Source: Streptomyces antarcticus (GTDB lineage: Bacteria > Actinomycetota > Actinomycetes > Streptomycetales > Streptomycetaceae). From it: a stretch of DNA of 64,000 nt. Under the pieces are notes generated by a model. That model searched no databases and was not told the origin of the DNA. It saw nothing but the letters and a program-made list of their open reading frames with translations. Shown piece by piece: positions 7,992 to 15,830 of this stretch (position 1 is its first letter; each line of letters begins with the position of its first letter). The translations under genes and the position numbers were made by a program. The stretch is from assembly GCF_026627255.1 (NCBI RefSeq), contig NZ_JAPNLM010000031.1, positions 1 through 64,000 of the forward strand. Reading direction: 5' to 3'.

Positions 7992-9596
7992 ATGACGATG
8001 TGGACCACTCTCAACCCGGCCGCCGTGGCTGTCGACCCCGGCGGCCGGACCGCGGCCCGCCTGCGGGTGCGCAACACCGGGGACACGGTGGAGGAGTACC
8101 GGCTGTCGATCGTGGGCGCCCCCGCCGGGTGGGCCCGGATCGAGCCGGGCACCCTGCGGCTCTACCCGGGCAGCGAGGGCACCGCGGAGATCTCCTTCGC
8201 GCCGCCCCGCTCACCCGACGCGCCGGCGGGGCCCGCCCCGTTCGGGATCCTCGTCGAACCGCGCGAGCACCCTCGGCAGCGGGACGTCGTCGAAGGCCGG
8301 GTCACCGTCGCCCCGTTCACCGAACTGCGCGCTGAGCTGGTCCCGCCGAGCCTCGTCGGCCGGTTCCGGGGACGCGCCGCCATCGCCGTCGACAACCTCG
8401 GCAACACACCGCTCACCGCCTCCCTGACCGCCCGGGACGAGTCGGGCCGCCTCACGTTCGACATCCGGCCGAACGCGGTGCGGGTGGCCCCGGGCCGGGC
8501 GGTCTTCGCCGACGTGGAGATCCGGCCGCAGGCGGTCAGCTGGACCGGGGGCACCGAGACGCACCGCACGACCGTGACGGTCCGCCGGTCGGGTGACGCC
8601 GGCGGCCTGGAGCTGACCGGGGACTTCGAACAGCGCCCGGTGCTCCCGGGGCGGCTGCTCTTCGCGGCCGGGCTGCTGGCCACCGGGGCGGTCGCCTTCG
8701 CCGTGTTCTGGTTCGGGTTCTCCCCGAAGGTCAACTCGGCCGCGGGGGAGATGAAGACGGAGGCCGGGGCTGTATTGCCCGCCCCGCTCGGCGGGCAGAC
8801 CCCGCTGCCCTCCGCGCCCGCCCCGCCCCCGGACCCGCTCCCCGGCGGAGCCCTCCCGGGCGGTGACCCGGCGACGGGTGCGGCGGGCGGTACCGGCGCA
8901 GGCCCCGCTCCCGGTCCCGGGGGCGGTGGAGGCGCCGGCGGGGGTGGCGGCGGAACCCCGGCGGGCGGCGGCGGGGGAGCGCCGCCGCCCCCGGCCGGGA
9001 ACCCGCAGGCCGCGAAGCAGGGGCCGCCCTGGCGGGCCGGCTACCAGACCGACGTCGCGGTCCACTTCGCCCAGCTGCGGCTGGCGTCCCTCGGCAACAA
9101 CGCCTGCACCCTGAAGGGGCAGTGGAAGGAGGGCGTGATCGACCCGCAGACCGAGGCCTCGCTCATCTGCTACCAGAAGGCCGTCATGGCCGACCAGAAG
9201 ACCACCCGCGTCCTCACGGCCACCGACCAGCTGGGCACGCTCGGCAGGGCCACCCTCGCCTCCATGTGGATGCAGGGGGTCACCGCCGACCGGCTGACCG
9301 GCGGATCGAAGAACTTCGAGGTCACCCGGCTCGACGCGGCGCTGCGCTGGGCGACCCAGGCCACCATCAGCGACAACGACCTCCAGGCGGACCGGGCCTT
9401 CGCGCAGCTCGGCGTCGACTACTTCAAGGCGGGCGGGAAGAACGGCGCCCCGACCACCTCCGACAACAAGATCCGCGACCGGGTCCGCGAGTACCAGCAG
9501 TCCGTCAACCTCCCCGTGACGGGCGTGGCCGACACCCGGACCGTCAACGCCCTGCTGGGCGGCTCGGTCAACGGCACCGGCCGCCCCGGGCGTTGA
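7992..9596 (+). CDS. CisA-like single-pass membrane protein ('hydrolytic protein' family), candidate CIS effector
   Basis: This 534-residue protein has two N-terminal beta-sandwich domains (about residues 5-110 and 112-205) resembling NEW3/Ig-like modules, with repeated 'N-G-T-x' loop patterns. One transmembrane helix follows (about 220-243, LLFAAGLLATGAVAFAVFWF). A long Pro/Gly linker (about 255-345) leads to a C-terminal region with two peptidoglycan-binding-like helical repeats, the last being IRDRVREYQQSVNLPVTGV. The layout is a cytoplasmic or CIS-facing N-terminus, a membrane anchor and a wall-facing C-terminus. In Streptomyces coelicolor a CIS-linked membrane effector (CisA) comes from this neighbourhood and was annotated as a hydrolytic protein. 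Orthology here is inferred from architecture and position. The ATG at 7992 has a weak RBS; ATG 7998 is possible. Confidence 0.7.
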   Translation: MTMWTTLNPAAVAVDPGGRTAARLRVRNTGDTVEEYRLSIVGAPAGWARIEPGTLRLYPGSEGTAEISFAPPRSPDAPAGPAPFGILVEPREHPRQRDVVEGRVTVAPFTELRAELVPPSLVGRFRGRAAIAVDNLGNTPLTASLTARDESGRLTFDIRPNAVRVAPGRAVFADVEIRPQAVSWTGGTETHRTTVTVRRSGDAGGLELTGDFEQRPVLPGRLLFAAGLLATGAVAFAVFWFGFSPKVNSAAGEMKTEAGAVLPAPLGGQTPLPSAPAPPPDPLPGGALPGGDPATGAAGGTGAGPAPGPGGGGGAGGGGGGTPAGGGGGAPPPPAGNPQAAKQGPPWRAGYQTDVAVHFAQLRLASLGNNACTLKGQWKEGVIDPQTEASLICYQKAVMADQKTTRVLTATDQLGTLGRATLASMWMQGVTADRLTGGSKNFEVTRLDAALRWATQATISDNDLQADRAFAQLGVDYFKAGGKNGAPTTSDNKIRDRVREYQQSVNLPVTGVADTRTVNALLGGSVNGTGRPGR

Positions 9597-9870
9597 CCGG
9601 ACCGGACGCGCGGAGGACGGCGAGGGCGGCGGAGGGCGGCGAACGCCTCGCCGAAGCGGTCCGCCCTCCGCGCGAACCCGCCCGCCCGCCCGTACGCCGT
9701 CCCGCACGCCCGCCCGTACGGGAGCCGGTCCGCTGGCCCGATCTTCGTGGCTTCCGCCAGTACGACGGGCCGTCGGGGTTCGTAGAGACTGCCCACCAGT
9801 GGCCGCGGCGGGTCCCCGGGACCGGGGGCCGGGGCCGGAGGCATGTCCAGGCACAGGGGAGGACGGCACG

Positions 9871-10611
9871 GTGAGCGCACAACAGTACGACGAGATAGGT
9901 GAGGCGTACGAGGGCTTCAAGGCCCTGCCGCTGGAGCAGTACGTGGTGGTGCCGAGCTTCCTGGCCGCGGTCGGCGACGTGCGCGGCACGTCGGTACTCG
10001 ACCTGGCGTCCGGCACCGGCTTCTACAGCCGGGAGTTCAAGCGCCGCGGCGCCCAGGCGGTGCTCGGGATCGACATCTCCCGCGAAATGATCTCCGTGGC
10101 ACAACAGTTGGAGGAACGCGATCCGCTCGGTGTGCGCTACGAGGTCGGTGACGCGGCCGAACTGCGGGCGCTCGAAGAGCCCTTCGACATCGGCCTGGGA
10201 GTGCAGCTGCTCAACTACGCGCAGGACATCGCCACCACGGAGCGCATGTGCCGCGGCGTCCACCGGAGCCTGAAGCCCGGCGCCGAGTTCTTCCTGCTCA
10301 ACCAGTCGCCCGACTTCCGCTTCGACGGGCCGCCCCCGGACAGGTACGGCTTCCGCACCGAACTCACCGGCGAGGAGGGCGAGACCGGACCACAGGTCCG
10401 CACGACGGCGCTGCTCGACCCGCCGGTCTCGTTCGTCGCCAACCTCCCGCGCCGCGAGGTCTACGAGAAGTGCCTGGGGGCCGCCGGGTTCAGCGAGCTG
10501 ACCTGGATTCCGTTGACGGTGTCGGAGGCCGGCGTGCGCCAGTTCGGCGCGGACCACTGGGCGGACTTCCGCGCCAACCCGCCCCTGGAGATGCTGCGCT
10601 GCCGCGCCTGA
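9871..10611 (+). CDS. SAM-dependent class I methyltransferase
   Basis: This is a 246-residue protein with a Rossmann-type methyltransferase fold. Motif I is VLDLASGTGFYSREF (about residues 43-57), the acidic end of beta-2 is LGIDIS, and motif II/III is YEVGDAAEL. It is a stand-alone small-molecule-type methyltransferase, and the substrate cannot be read. The GTG at 9871 is favoured because GGGGAGG lies about nine bases upstream. An in-frame ATG at 9844 lacks such a site. It is monocistronic, convergent with the isochorismatase-like gene. It marks the left end of the non-CIS block that separates the two CIS parts. Confidence 0.85.
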   Translation: MSAQQYDEIGEAYEGFKALPLEQYVVVPSFLAAVGDVRGTSVLDLASGTGFYSREFKRRGAQAVLGIDISREMISVAQQLEERDPLGVRYEVGDAAELRALEEPFDIGLGVQLLNYAQDIATTERMCRGVHRSLKPGAEFFLLNQSPDFRFDGPPPDRYGFRTELTGEEGETGPQVRTTALLDPPVSFVANLPRREVYEKCLGAAGFSELTWIPLTVSEAGVRQFGADHWADFRANPPLEMLRCRA

Positions 10612-10662
10612 CCTCCCCCGGCCGTCGTCGTCCCCCGGCCGTTCACCGGGCGACGCCGGCGG

Positions 10663-11151
10663 TCAGGTGTAGTCCCCGGTGTCACGCACCGCGCCGAACC
10701 GGGGGAAGATCCGCTTCACGGAGAAGTCGTGCTCCTCGGCCTCGAAACCGGACATGGCGTCGGCCACGAACTCCACTTCGTAGCCGTGATCGCTCGCCGC
10801 CCGGGCGGTGGACTCCACGCCCATCGTGGTGACCAGACCGGCGAACACCAGCGTGTCCACGCCGAGAGCACGCAACCGGTCGTCGAGGCCGGTGCCGTGG
10901 AACGCGCCGACGGTCCGTTTGACGACCAGCACGTCGCCCGGCCGGGCGAGGTCCTCGGCGAAGCCGCTGCCGGGCGGCTGTACGGACACGTTCGGCCGCT
11001 CCACCCGGACCAGCACCACCGGGCGGTTGCCGGCCCGGAAGGCGTCGGCCAGTCGGCGGCAGCGGGCGAGGACCTCCTCGCCGGAGTGCGGCGCGAGGGG
11101 CAGGGCGACGATGCGGGGCATCAGGTCGATGAGGATCAGCGCGGAAGTCAC
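10663..11151 (-). CDS. Isochorismatase-like hydrolase lacking the catalytic cysteine
   Basis: This 162-residue protein has the family's compact alpha/beta fold: the N-terminal ALILIDLMPRIV supplies the catalytic Asp and VLVVKRTVGAFHGT the catalytic Lys. In the usual TxxCVxxTAR motif the cysteine is replaced by Gly (TTMGVESTARAASDHGYEV). True isochorismatases and some subfamilies also lack this Cys, so it may be an isochorismatase-type rather than nicotinamidase-type enzyme, or inactive. The GTG at 11151 gives the correct N-terminus at the first beta strand, but no strong RBS is visible. It lies 79 bases downstream of the M1-type peptidase and may be co-transcribed with it. Confidence 0.8.
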   Translation of the reverse strand: MTSALILIDLMPRIVALPLAPHSGEEVLARCRRLADAFRAGNRPVVLVRVERPNVSVQPPGSGFAEDLARPGDVLVVKRTVGAFHGTGLDDRLRALGVDTLVFAGLVTTMGVESTARAASDHGYEVEFVADAMSGFEAEEHDFSVKRIFPRFGAVRDTGDYT

Positions 11152-11230
11152 CGGGGGATCGTAACCAGGTCGTGGGTGCGGCGGGACACGCGGACACCGC
11201 GGACCGCCCCCGTCCGGCGCGGGTCCGCCG

Positions 11231-12661
11231 TCACAGGATCCGGTGTTCCGTCCAGAACGGGCCGAGATCCTTCGCCGTCGACGCCTGCGCGGCGCGCGCG
11301 AAGTCCGCGGTGGTGGCGACGCCCAGCCAGTGGTCCCGTACGTATCCGCGCAGCACGGACGCCATCGCCGGGCCGCCCAGGACGCGTTCCAGGTCGTGCA
11401 GGGCGCAGGCCCCGCGCCCGTAGACGACGCGGTAGTACTCCGCACGGCGGCCGTCCGCGTAGTAGGCCAGGGGCCGGGTCAGAGCCGCCGTGTCGCTGGG
11501 CCACTCGCCTTGGTCGTCCCAGCAGGTCGCGGTGTCCTCCCGGTAGTACAGCTGGTTCGCGTACTGGGCGAACGACTCGTCCAGCCAGGGCGTCGCGAAC
11601 TGGTCGTTGCCGACGACGCCGTAGAACCACTGGCGGGCGATCTCGTGGACGACCGCCGACCCCTCCGGTTCGGTCCACAGCAGGACGAGGCCAGGGAACT
11701 CCATGTTGCCGAAGGCGTCGAGGGTGTCGCTCATGACGAGGTCCAGCTCACCGTACGGATAGTGCCCGAACCGCTTTCCGAACGCGTCGACCGAGCCGAC
11801 GGCGTCCCGCAGGTCGGCTGCGACGCCCTCGGCGGACGTGGTGGCGGTCCAGTACGCGTTCAGCCGCACCCCGCCGGGTGTGGTCACGGTCTTCGACCGG
11901 AAGGGCCCCGCCGCCCAGGCGAAGTCCCGTACCCCGTGCGCGACACTGGTGCTGACCGTGCGGCCGGGTGCCCCCGCACGCCGGGTGGTGGTGCCCGTCG
12001 CGGGGACGACGAGCGCGTCCGGGTGGTCGAGTACCACCCGGAAGTCACCGGCCAGGGTGTGGAAGCTCTCGCCGAAGCCGACGTCCGGGTCGAGATGGCG
12101 GCCCTGCGCGTCGCGTACGGACAACAGGGGCAGCGCGTTGCCCAGGTAGCGGTGCGCGCCGTCCCTGCCGAAGCGGTGGACGCGGTCCGGGATGGTGATC
12201 GCGACGTCGAAGGAGACGCTCGTACGCTGCCCGTACCGCAGCGGCGCGGACAGGTCGATCCGCAGCGCGGTGCAGCCGACGGTGAGCGGTCGCGGCGTGC
12301 CTCCGGCGACCCGGCCCACCCGGACCGGGGACGGGCTGCCCGGGGCCCCGCAGCCGTCGGCGCCGTTGCCCCACAGACGTACGTCGACCGAACGCAGCGG
12401 AGTCCGGGCGGCATTGCGGAAGGACACCGTCTGGCGGCCGGACCAGTGCGAGCCGTCGGCATCGCCGCGCAGGGCCACGTCGTACGAGGGGCGGTCCGGT
12501 GTGGCCGCCCCCGCGGCCGCGGAGTCCACGGCGGCGGAGTCCACGGGGCCCTGTGCCGCGGCCGTTCCGGGAACGAGCAACAGGGCGGTGACGAGGGCGG
12601 GCCACAACGCACGCCGATACCTGGGATGCCTGGAAGACCTGGGATACCTGAGCGAGGTCAT
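11231..12661 (-). CDS. Secreted M1-family metallopeptidase with HEIAR instead of HExxH
   Basis: This 476-residue protein has a signal peptide (RRALWPALVTALLLVPGTAAAQG). An aminopeptidase-N-like beta domain follows (about residues 60-260), then a thermolysin-like catalytic domain. The exopeptidase-type region reads FGNMEFPGLVLLW. The zinc motif is VVHEIARQWFYG, so the second zinc-binding His is Arg. The distal Glu (WLDESFAQYANQ) and the candidate catalytic Tyr (YYRVVYGRGA) remain. CAC to CGC is a one-base change. Length is shorter than full M1 aminopeptidases but normal for the short actinobacterial secreted forms. The ATG at 12661 directly precedes the signal peptide. A 787-residue open frame extending to 13594 is antisense to the neighbouring gene and rejected. 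Confidence 0.85.
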   Translation of the reverse strand: MTSLRYPRSSRHPRYRRALWPALVTALLLVPGTAAAQGPVDSAAVDSAAAGAATPDRPSYDVALRGDADGSHWSGRQTVSFRNAARTPLRSVDVRLWGNGADGCGAPGSPSPVRVGRVAGGTPRPLTVGCTALRIDLSAPLRYGQRTSVSFDVAITIPDRVHRFGRDGAHRYLGNALPLLSVRDAQGRHLDPDVGFGESFHTLAGDFRVVLDHPDALVVPATGTTTRRAGAPGRTVSTSVAHGVRDFAWAAGPFRSKTVTTPGGVRLNAYWTATTSAEGVAADLRDAVGSVDAFGKRFGHYPYGELDLVMSDTLDAFGNMEFPGLVLLWTEPEGSAVVHEIARQWFYGVVGNDQFATPWLDESFAQYANQLYYREDTATCWDDQGEWPSDTAALTRPLAYYADGRRAEYYRVVYGRGACALHDLERVLGGPAMASVLRGYVRDHWLGVATTADFARAAQASTAKDLGPFWTEHRIL

Positions 12662-12762
12662 GACAAACAGGCTAGAGCGCCCGTGCGCCCGGACGCGCGA
12701 GTTCCGGGCGCACCGGTCGTACCCCTGCCACAGGCCCTCGACCGGCAGGCCGCCCCGGTTCT

Positions 12763-12779
12763 TTGTCAGCCGGTGACAA
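12763..12779. promoter_or_regulatory. Inverted repeat TTGTCA-N5-TGACAA in a divergent promoter region
   Basis: TTGTCAGCCGGTGACAA has perfect six-base arms. It lies in the 189-base gap between the peptidase gene (leftward) and the duplicated DPBB-domain gene (rightward), about 70 bases upstream of the latter's start. The symmetry and position fit a dimeric repressor or activator site. The cognate factor is unknown. Confidence 0.45.
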
Positions 12780-12850
12780 GAGTGAACTCGCCGGGGACGG
12801 CCGCCGTATGGAGAGCGGGGAGACAGCATCCATCGAGTCGAGGAGTGGCC

Positions 12851-13549
12851 ATGTCCCGTAAAAGGACGATGAGTCGAACGAAGAAGCTCATGCTCTCTGG
12901 TGTCGCGGGAGCCCTGGCGGCAGGAGGGGTCGTCGCGACGATGGCGACCGGCAACGCCGCCGTTTCCGAGGCGGTCTGTCAGGGGTCGACGGTGACGTTG
13001 TCGGGTGAGGCGGGGGCGCCGGCGGCGAGCAGCGGGACGTTCCCGGTGGGCACGAAGCTGAAGGTGACGAATCTGGACAACGGCCGGGCGGCGACGGTGA
13101 CGGTGAGCGGTCCCTCGGGCAGTTGCGTGCTGCTGAACGACGCGGCTTTCGAGACGGTCCGTGAGCCGGGCAAGAACCTGATCCGCCGAGCCCGCGTGGA
13201 ACGCGTGGGCGGTGGCAGTGGCGCACCCTCCGGAAAGGCGGGCACGGCCGGTCCGGCGGGTGCCGCAGCAACGGCGGGTGTGCGGGTGCCGCCGGCGACC
13301 GGCGAGGTGGTCTGTCAGGGGTCGACGGTGACGTTGTCGGGTGAGGCGGGGGCGCCGGCGGCGAGCAGCGGGACGTTCCCGGTGGGCACGAAGCTGAAGG
13401 TGACGAATCTGGACAACGGCCGGGCGGCGACGGTGACGGTGAGCGGTCCCTCGGGCAGTTGCGTGCTGCTGAACGACGCGGCTTTCGAGACGGTCCGTGA
13501 GCCGGGCAAGAACCTGATCCGCCGAGCCCGCGTGGAACGCGTGGGCTGA
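12851..13549 (+). CDS. Secreted protein with two identical RlpA-like double-psi beta-barrel domains
   Basis: This 232-residue protein has a signal peptide (about residues 1-43, KKLMLSGVAGALAAGGVVATMA). Two DPBB-like domains (about 41-120 and 153-232) contain FPVGTKLKVTNLDNGRAATV and a C-terminal NLIRRARVERVG. A Gly/Ala/Pro linker of about 32 residues joins them. The domains are encoded by a 238-bp perfect direct repeat. The fold occurs in RlpA, expansin-like and other wall-associated proteins. The catalytic Asp of lytic members is not evident, so binding or structural function is as likely as hydrolysis. Each domain has two Cys (VCQGST and SGSCVLL) that could form a disulfide. The ATG at 12851 follows an AGGAGTGGCC site. 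Confidence 0.8.
   Translation: MSRKRTMSRTKKLMLSGVAGALAAGGVVATMATGNAAVSEAVCQGSTVTLSGEAGAPAASSGTFPVGTKLKVTNLDNGRAATVTVSGPSGSCVLLNDAAFETVREPGKNLIRRARVERVGGGSGAPSGKAGTAGPAGAAATAGVRVPPATGEVVCQGSTVTLSGEAGAPAASSGTFPVGTKLKVTNLDNGRAATVTVSGPSGSCVLLNDAAFETVREPGKNLIRRARVERVG
12973..13546 (+). repeat. Perfect 238-bp direct repeat (12973-13210 and 13309-13546)
   Basis: The two copies are offset by 336 bp and identical at every base, including third codon positions. They cover one complete DPBB domain each. Identity falls off into the linker on both sides, with one mismatch just before the left boundary. Such identity implies a recent duplication or ongoing gene conversion, and the array could expand or contract by recombination. 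Confidence 0.95.
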
Positions 13550-13578
13550 GTCACCGGGGTACGTACCGGGCCGCCGAG

Positions 13579-13617
13579 GCCATGGACGGGGCACGGCCGT
13601 GCCGTCCCCGCCATGGC
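13579..13617 (+). terminator. Strong hairpin downstream of the DPBB-domain gene
   Basis: An outer GCCATGG/CCATGGC stem, an inner GGGG/CCCC stem and a terminal CACGG/CCGTG helix stack into one imperfect hairpin 30 bases after the stop codon. There is no T-tract, as is common for Streptomyces terminators. Confidence 0.6.
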
Positions 13618-13811
13618 ATCGGCGCAGCGCCCCCCGCCTTCCGGTGTGTGTTCTCGTGAAGCCGCAGATCAGACGGCCTTCCGTGGCGAACGGGTGAGGC
13701 TGCGGCCGGTGATGATGCCCCGCCGGGCGTGTACGGCGCCGGCGCGGGCGTCTCTGGACAGAGTGAGGCGGGGCCGGCTCCGGCCCCGGACCTCAGCGAT
13801 CGGAGAATCCG

Positions 13812-14243
13812 GTGTCGGTGAACGAGACGACGGGCGCGGAACTCGCCGCGAAACTGCTCCACGACGTGAGTGACGAGCAGGTGCGCGCGGCCACCCGGCT
13901 CCTGGGCTCCCACCAGGACGGCTTCTGGCTGCGGCGCTTCACCGGGGACCGGGAACTCACGAACCTCGTGGACCGTCCGCTGATCGACAAGACCGCCGGG
14001 ATCGACTGGGAGGCGCTCACCCGGCTGATGCGCACCCCGGGGTGGTCCCGCCGGGCCTCGGCCGGCGAGATCGCCGTGCTGGAGTTCGCGGTCTCCCTCG
14101 TCGGCGACTGCGCCGTCAACCTCCGGCAGGTCGTCCACGCGGTCGACGACAGCGAGTTCCAACTCCTGCTGGGCGCCCTGCGGGAGGCCGCGCTCGCACC
14201 GCGCGAACAGGACGCAGGAGGTTCCGGCCCGGCCGTGGGCTGA
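13812..14243 (+). CDS. Hypothetical protein, predicted helical, 143 aa
   Basis: The family is not recognised. The protein is soluble and mostly alpha-helical, beginning VSVNETTGAELAAKLLHDVS (GTG start) with an internal RLLGSHQDGFWLRRFTGDRE stretch and a DWEALTRLMRTPGWSRRASAG segment. No membrane segment, signal peptide or catalytic motif is visible. The GTG at 13812 is taken because coding bias begins there and GGAGAATCC lies a few bases upstream. It is followed 63 bases later by a membrane protein gene on the same strand, so the two could be co-transcribed. Amino-acid composition and strong third-position GC support real coding. Confidence 0.6.
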   Translation: MSVNETTGAELAAKLLHDVSDEQVRAATRLLGSHQDGFWLRRFTGDRELTNLVDRPLIDKTAGIDWEALTRLMRTPGWSRRASAGEIAVLEFAVSLVGDCAVNLRQVVHAVDDSEFQLLLGALREAALAPREQDAGGSGPAVG

Positions 14244-14306
14244 GGCGACGGGCGACGCGCCTAGGATGCCTTGGTTCGACCGAGCGGGACATCGGGGGTG
14301 CGTGGC

Positions 14307-15329
14307 ATGAGCGGGTACGGCAATGGCGGTTACGGCGACGGTGGTTACGGCAATAACGGGTACGGCAGCGGTGGTTACGGCAGTGGCGGGTACGGTGACG
14401 CGGCGGGCGGCGGCGCCGTGAACACGCCGCCGGGACACCCCTACGCCCCGCCGGTCCCCCGGCAGGGATACCCGTACGCCCAGCCCGCTCCGCCGCCGGG
14501 TTACCCGTACGCCCAGCCCGGCAGCCCGCCGGGATACCCGTACGCGCCGCCCTACCCGCCCGTCCCGCCCCCGCGGGAGCCGTCGCGGGCCCGGAAGATC
14601 CTTCGCGGCCTCTACAACCCCCTGTACGCCGCACGGCGGACCTTCCGGCCCGCGCGCCCCGGGATGGTCGACGACCGGGAGGTTCGCAAGCTCCAGTTGT
14701 GGCGGACCGGCCTGGGACTCGTGGCCTGGGTGGGCCTGACCGTCACCTACAACGCCGTCGCGAGCGCCGGCGGCATCCACGGCGTGGCGGCCGAACGCCT
14801 CGACCAGAGCTGGTCCAGCGTCCTGCTGCTCGTCTGTACCTTCCCCGTCGTCGTCGGCGCCTTCGTGGCAGCCTCGCGGGGCGGCCTGCGCCGGGTGTAC
14901 CTGCGCCGGTCCCTGCGGCCGCTCGGCTCGGTGCTGGCCATGATGCTGTCCATGGGCACCGCCGCCCTCGCCATGGCACCGGAACTGGCGGGTGTGCGGG
15001 CCGCCGGCGGGCTGCCCGGGAAGATCGTCATCGTCCTCATGTTCCTGTGGTCGGTCGGCTTCGCCCTCTACGGCATCGGACTGTCGCTCGTGCACGTCTT
15101 CCGCACCGCGGACATCCACGAAGTGCTGCCGCCGATCCTCGCCGGCATCCTGGTGTGGGAGATGGCACTCCTGGACCTGATCATCGGGTCCTACGACCAG
15201 GTTCCCCCGGGCGCCCGGGCGGCCTTCATCCTCGGTGCCCCCGTGACGGTCACGGCCCTGTCCTGCTGGGAGCTGCACCGGCTGCGCCGCTACCACGGAC
15301 TCACGCTCCGTACGGCCCTGCGGCGCTGA
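14307..15329 (+). CDS. Membrane protein with Gly/Tyr- and Pro/Tyr-repeat N-terminus
   Basis: This is a 340-residue protein. Residues 1-40 are GGYG(N/D/S) repeats and residues 45-95 are GYPYAQP-type repeats, both low-complexity and probably cytoplasmic and disordered. After a basic segment (SRARKILRGLYNPLYAARR) come about five membrane helices: LGLVAWVGLTVTYNAVA, SVLLLVCTFPVVVGAFVAA, LAMMLSMGTAALAMAP, IVIVLMFLWSVGFALYGIGL and AGILVWEMALLDLIIGS, with a possible sixth. Such Tyr/Gly/Pro-rich tails occur on many actinobacterial membrane proteins and may mediate polar or assembly interactions. The ATG at 14307 is preferred to an upstream GTG at 14271. Function unknown. Confidence 0.75.
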   Translation: MSGYGNGGYGDGGYGNNGYGSGGYGSGGYGDAAGGGAVNTPPGHPYAPPVPRQGYPYAQPAPPPGYPYAQPGSPPGYPYAPPYPPVPPPREPSRARKILRGLYNPLYAARRTFRPARPGMVDDREVRKLQLWRTGLGLVAWVGLTVTYNAVASAGGIHGVAAERLDQSWSSVLLLVCTFPVVVGAFVAASRGGLRRVYLRRSLRPLGSVLAMMLSMGTAALAMAPELAGVRAAGGLPGKIVIVLMFLWSVGFALYGIGLSLVHVFRTADIHEVLPPILAGILVWEMALLDLIIGSYDQVPPGARAAFILGAPVTVTALSCWELHRLRRYHGLTLRTALRR

Positions 15330-15830
15330 CAACTCCCGCCCTCCGGACCGCCGTACGCCGCCACACACGTACGCCCCCACCTGTGTCCGTTTCGCGCGAC
15401 CGCGCATTCCGGTTCGCGTCATCCTCGGGATCGACCCGGAGGCGGGAGGCGGGGAAGTCCCCGGAACGGAAGCCCGGCCCGGCGGGCCCGCCGACCGCCC
15501 TCCGGTGGGTCGGCCGCGCTGATCCGCCCCGCCCTCATCGCGCTGTAGAAGACCGGACGGCAGCCTCAACCACTGCACGGATCACCGGTGTTGTCGGCCA
15601 GCGGTATGCTTCGTCGGTCCGGGGCCGGACCCGGCCGGCCGGTCCCCGTCGGCGGTCCGACCGTCCGCTCCGGCGGCGCCCGTCGGCCATGCCGATGACC
15701 GGCCGTTTGCCTGCAGCCCTGTGAGCGTGCACACTTGCGCGAATTCCGGTCGGGCGCAGCGCCGCACCTCACGACGGATGCGCCCGGAATCCGGCGCGCG
15801 GGTCATCAGCAAGCCAATCGGGAGCACGTG
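15330..15830. other. Intergenic region upstream of the sigma-lectin fusion gene
   Basis: No convincing gene was found in these 501 bases. Open frames present are short, lack ribosome sites and have inconsistent codon bias. The right part, close to the next start, is somewhat less GC-rich (GGTATGCTTCG, CACACTTGCGCG) and probably contains the promoter of the sigma-like gene. Confidence 0.5.

Noticed and set aside
12662..13594. Upstream extension of the M1-type peptidase to 13594
   Set aside because: It runs antisense through the duplicated DPBB gene. The signal peptide starts at 12661.
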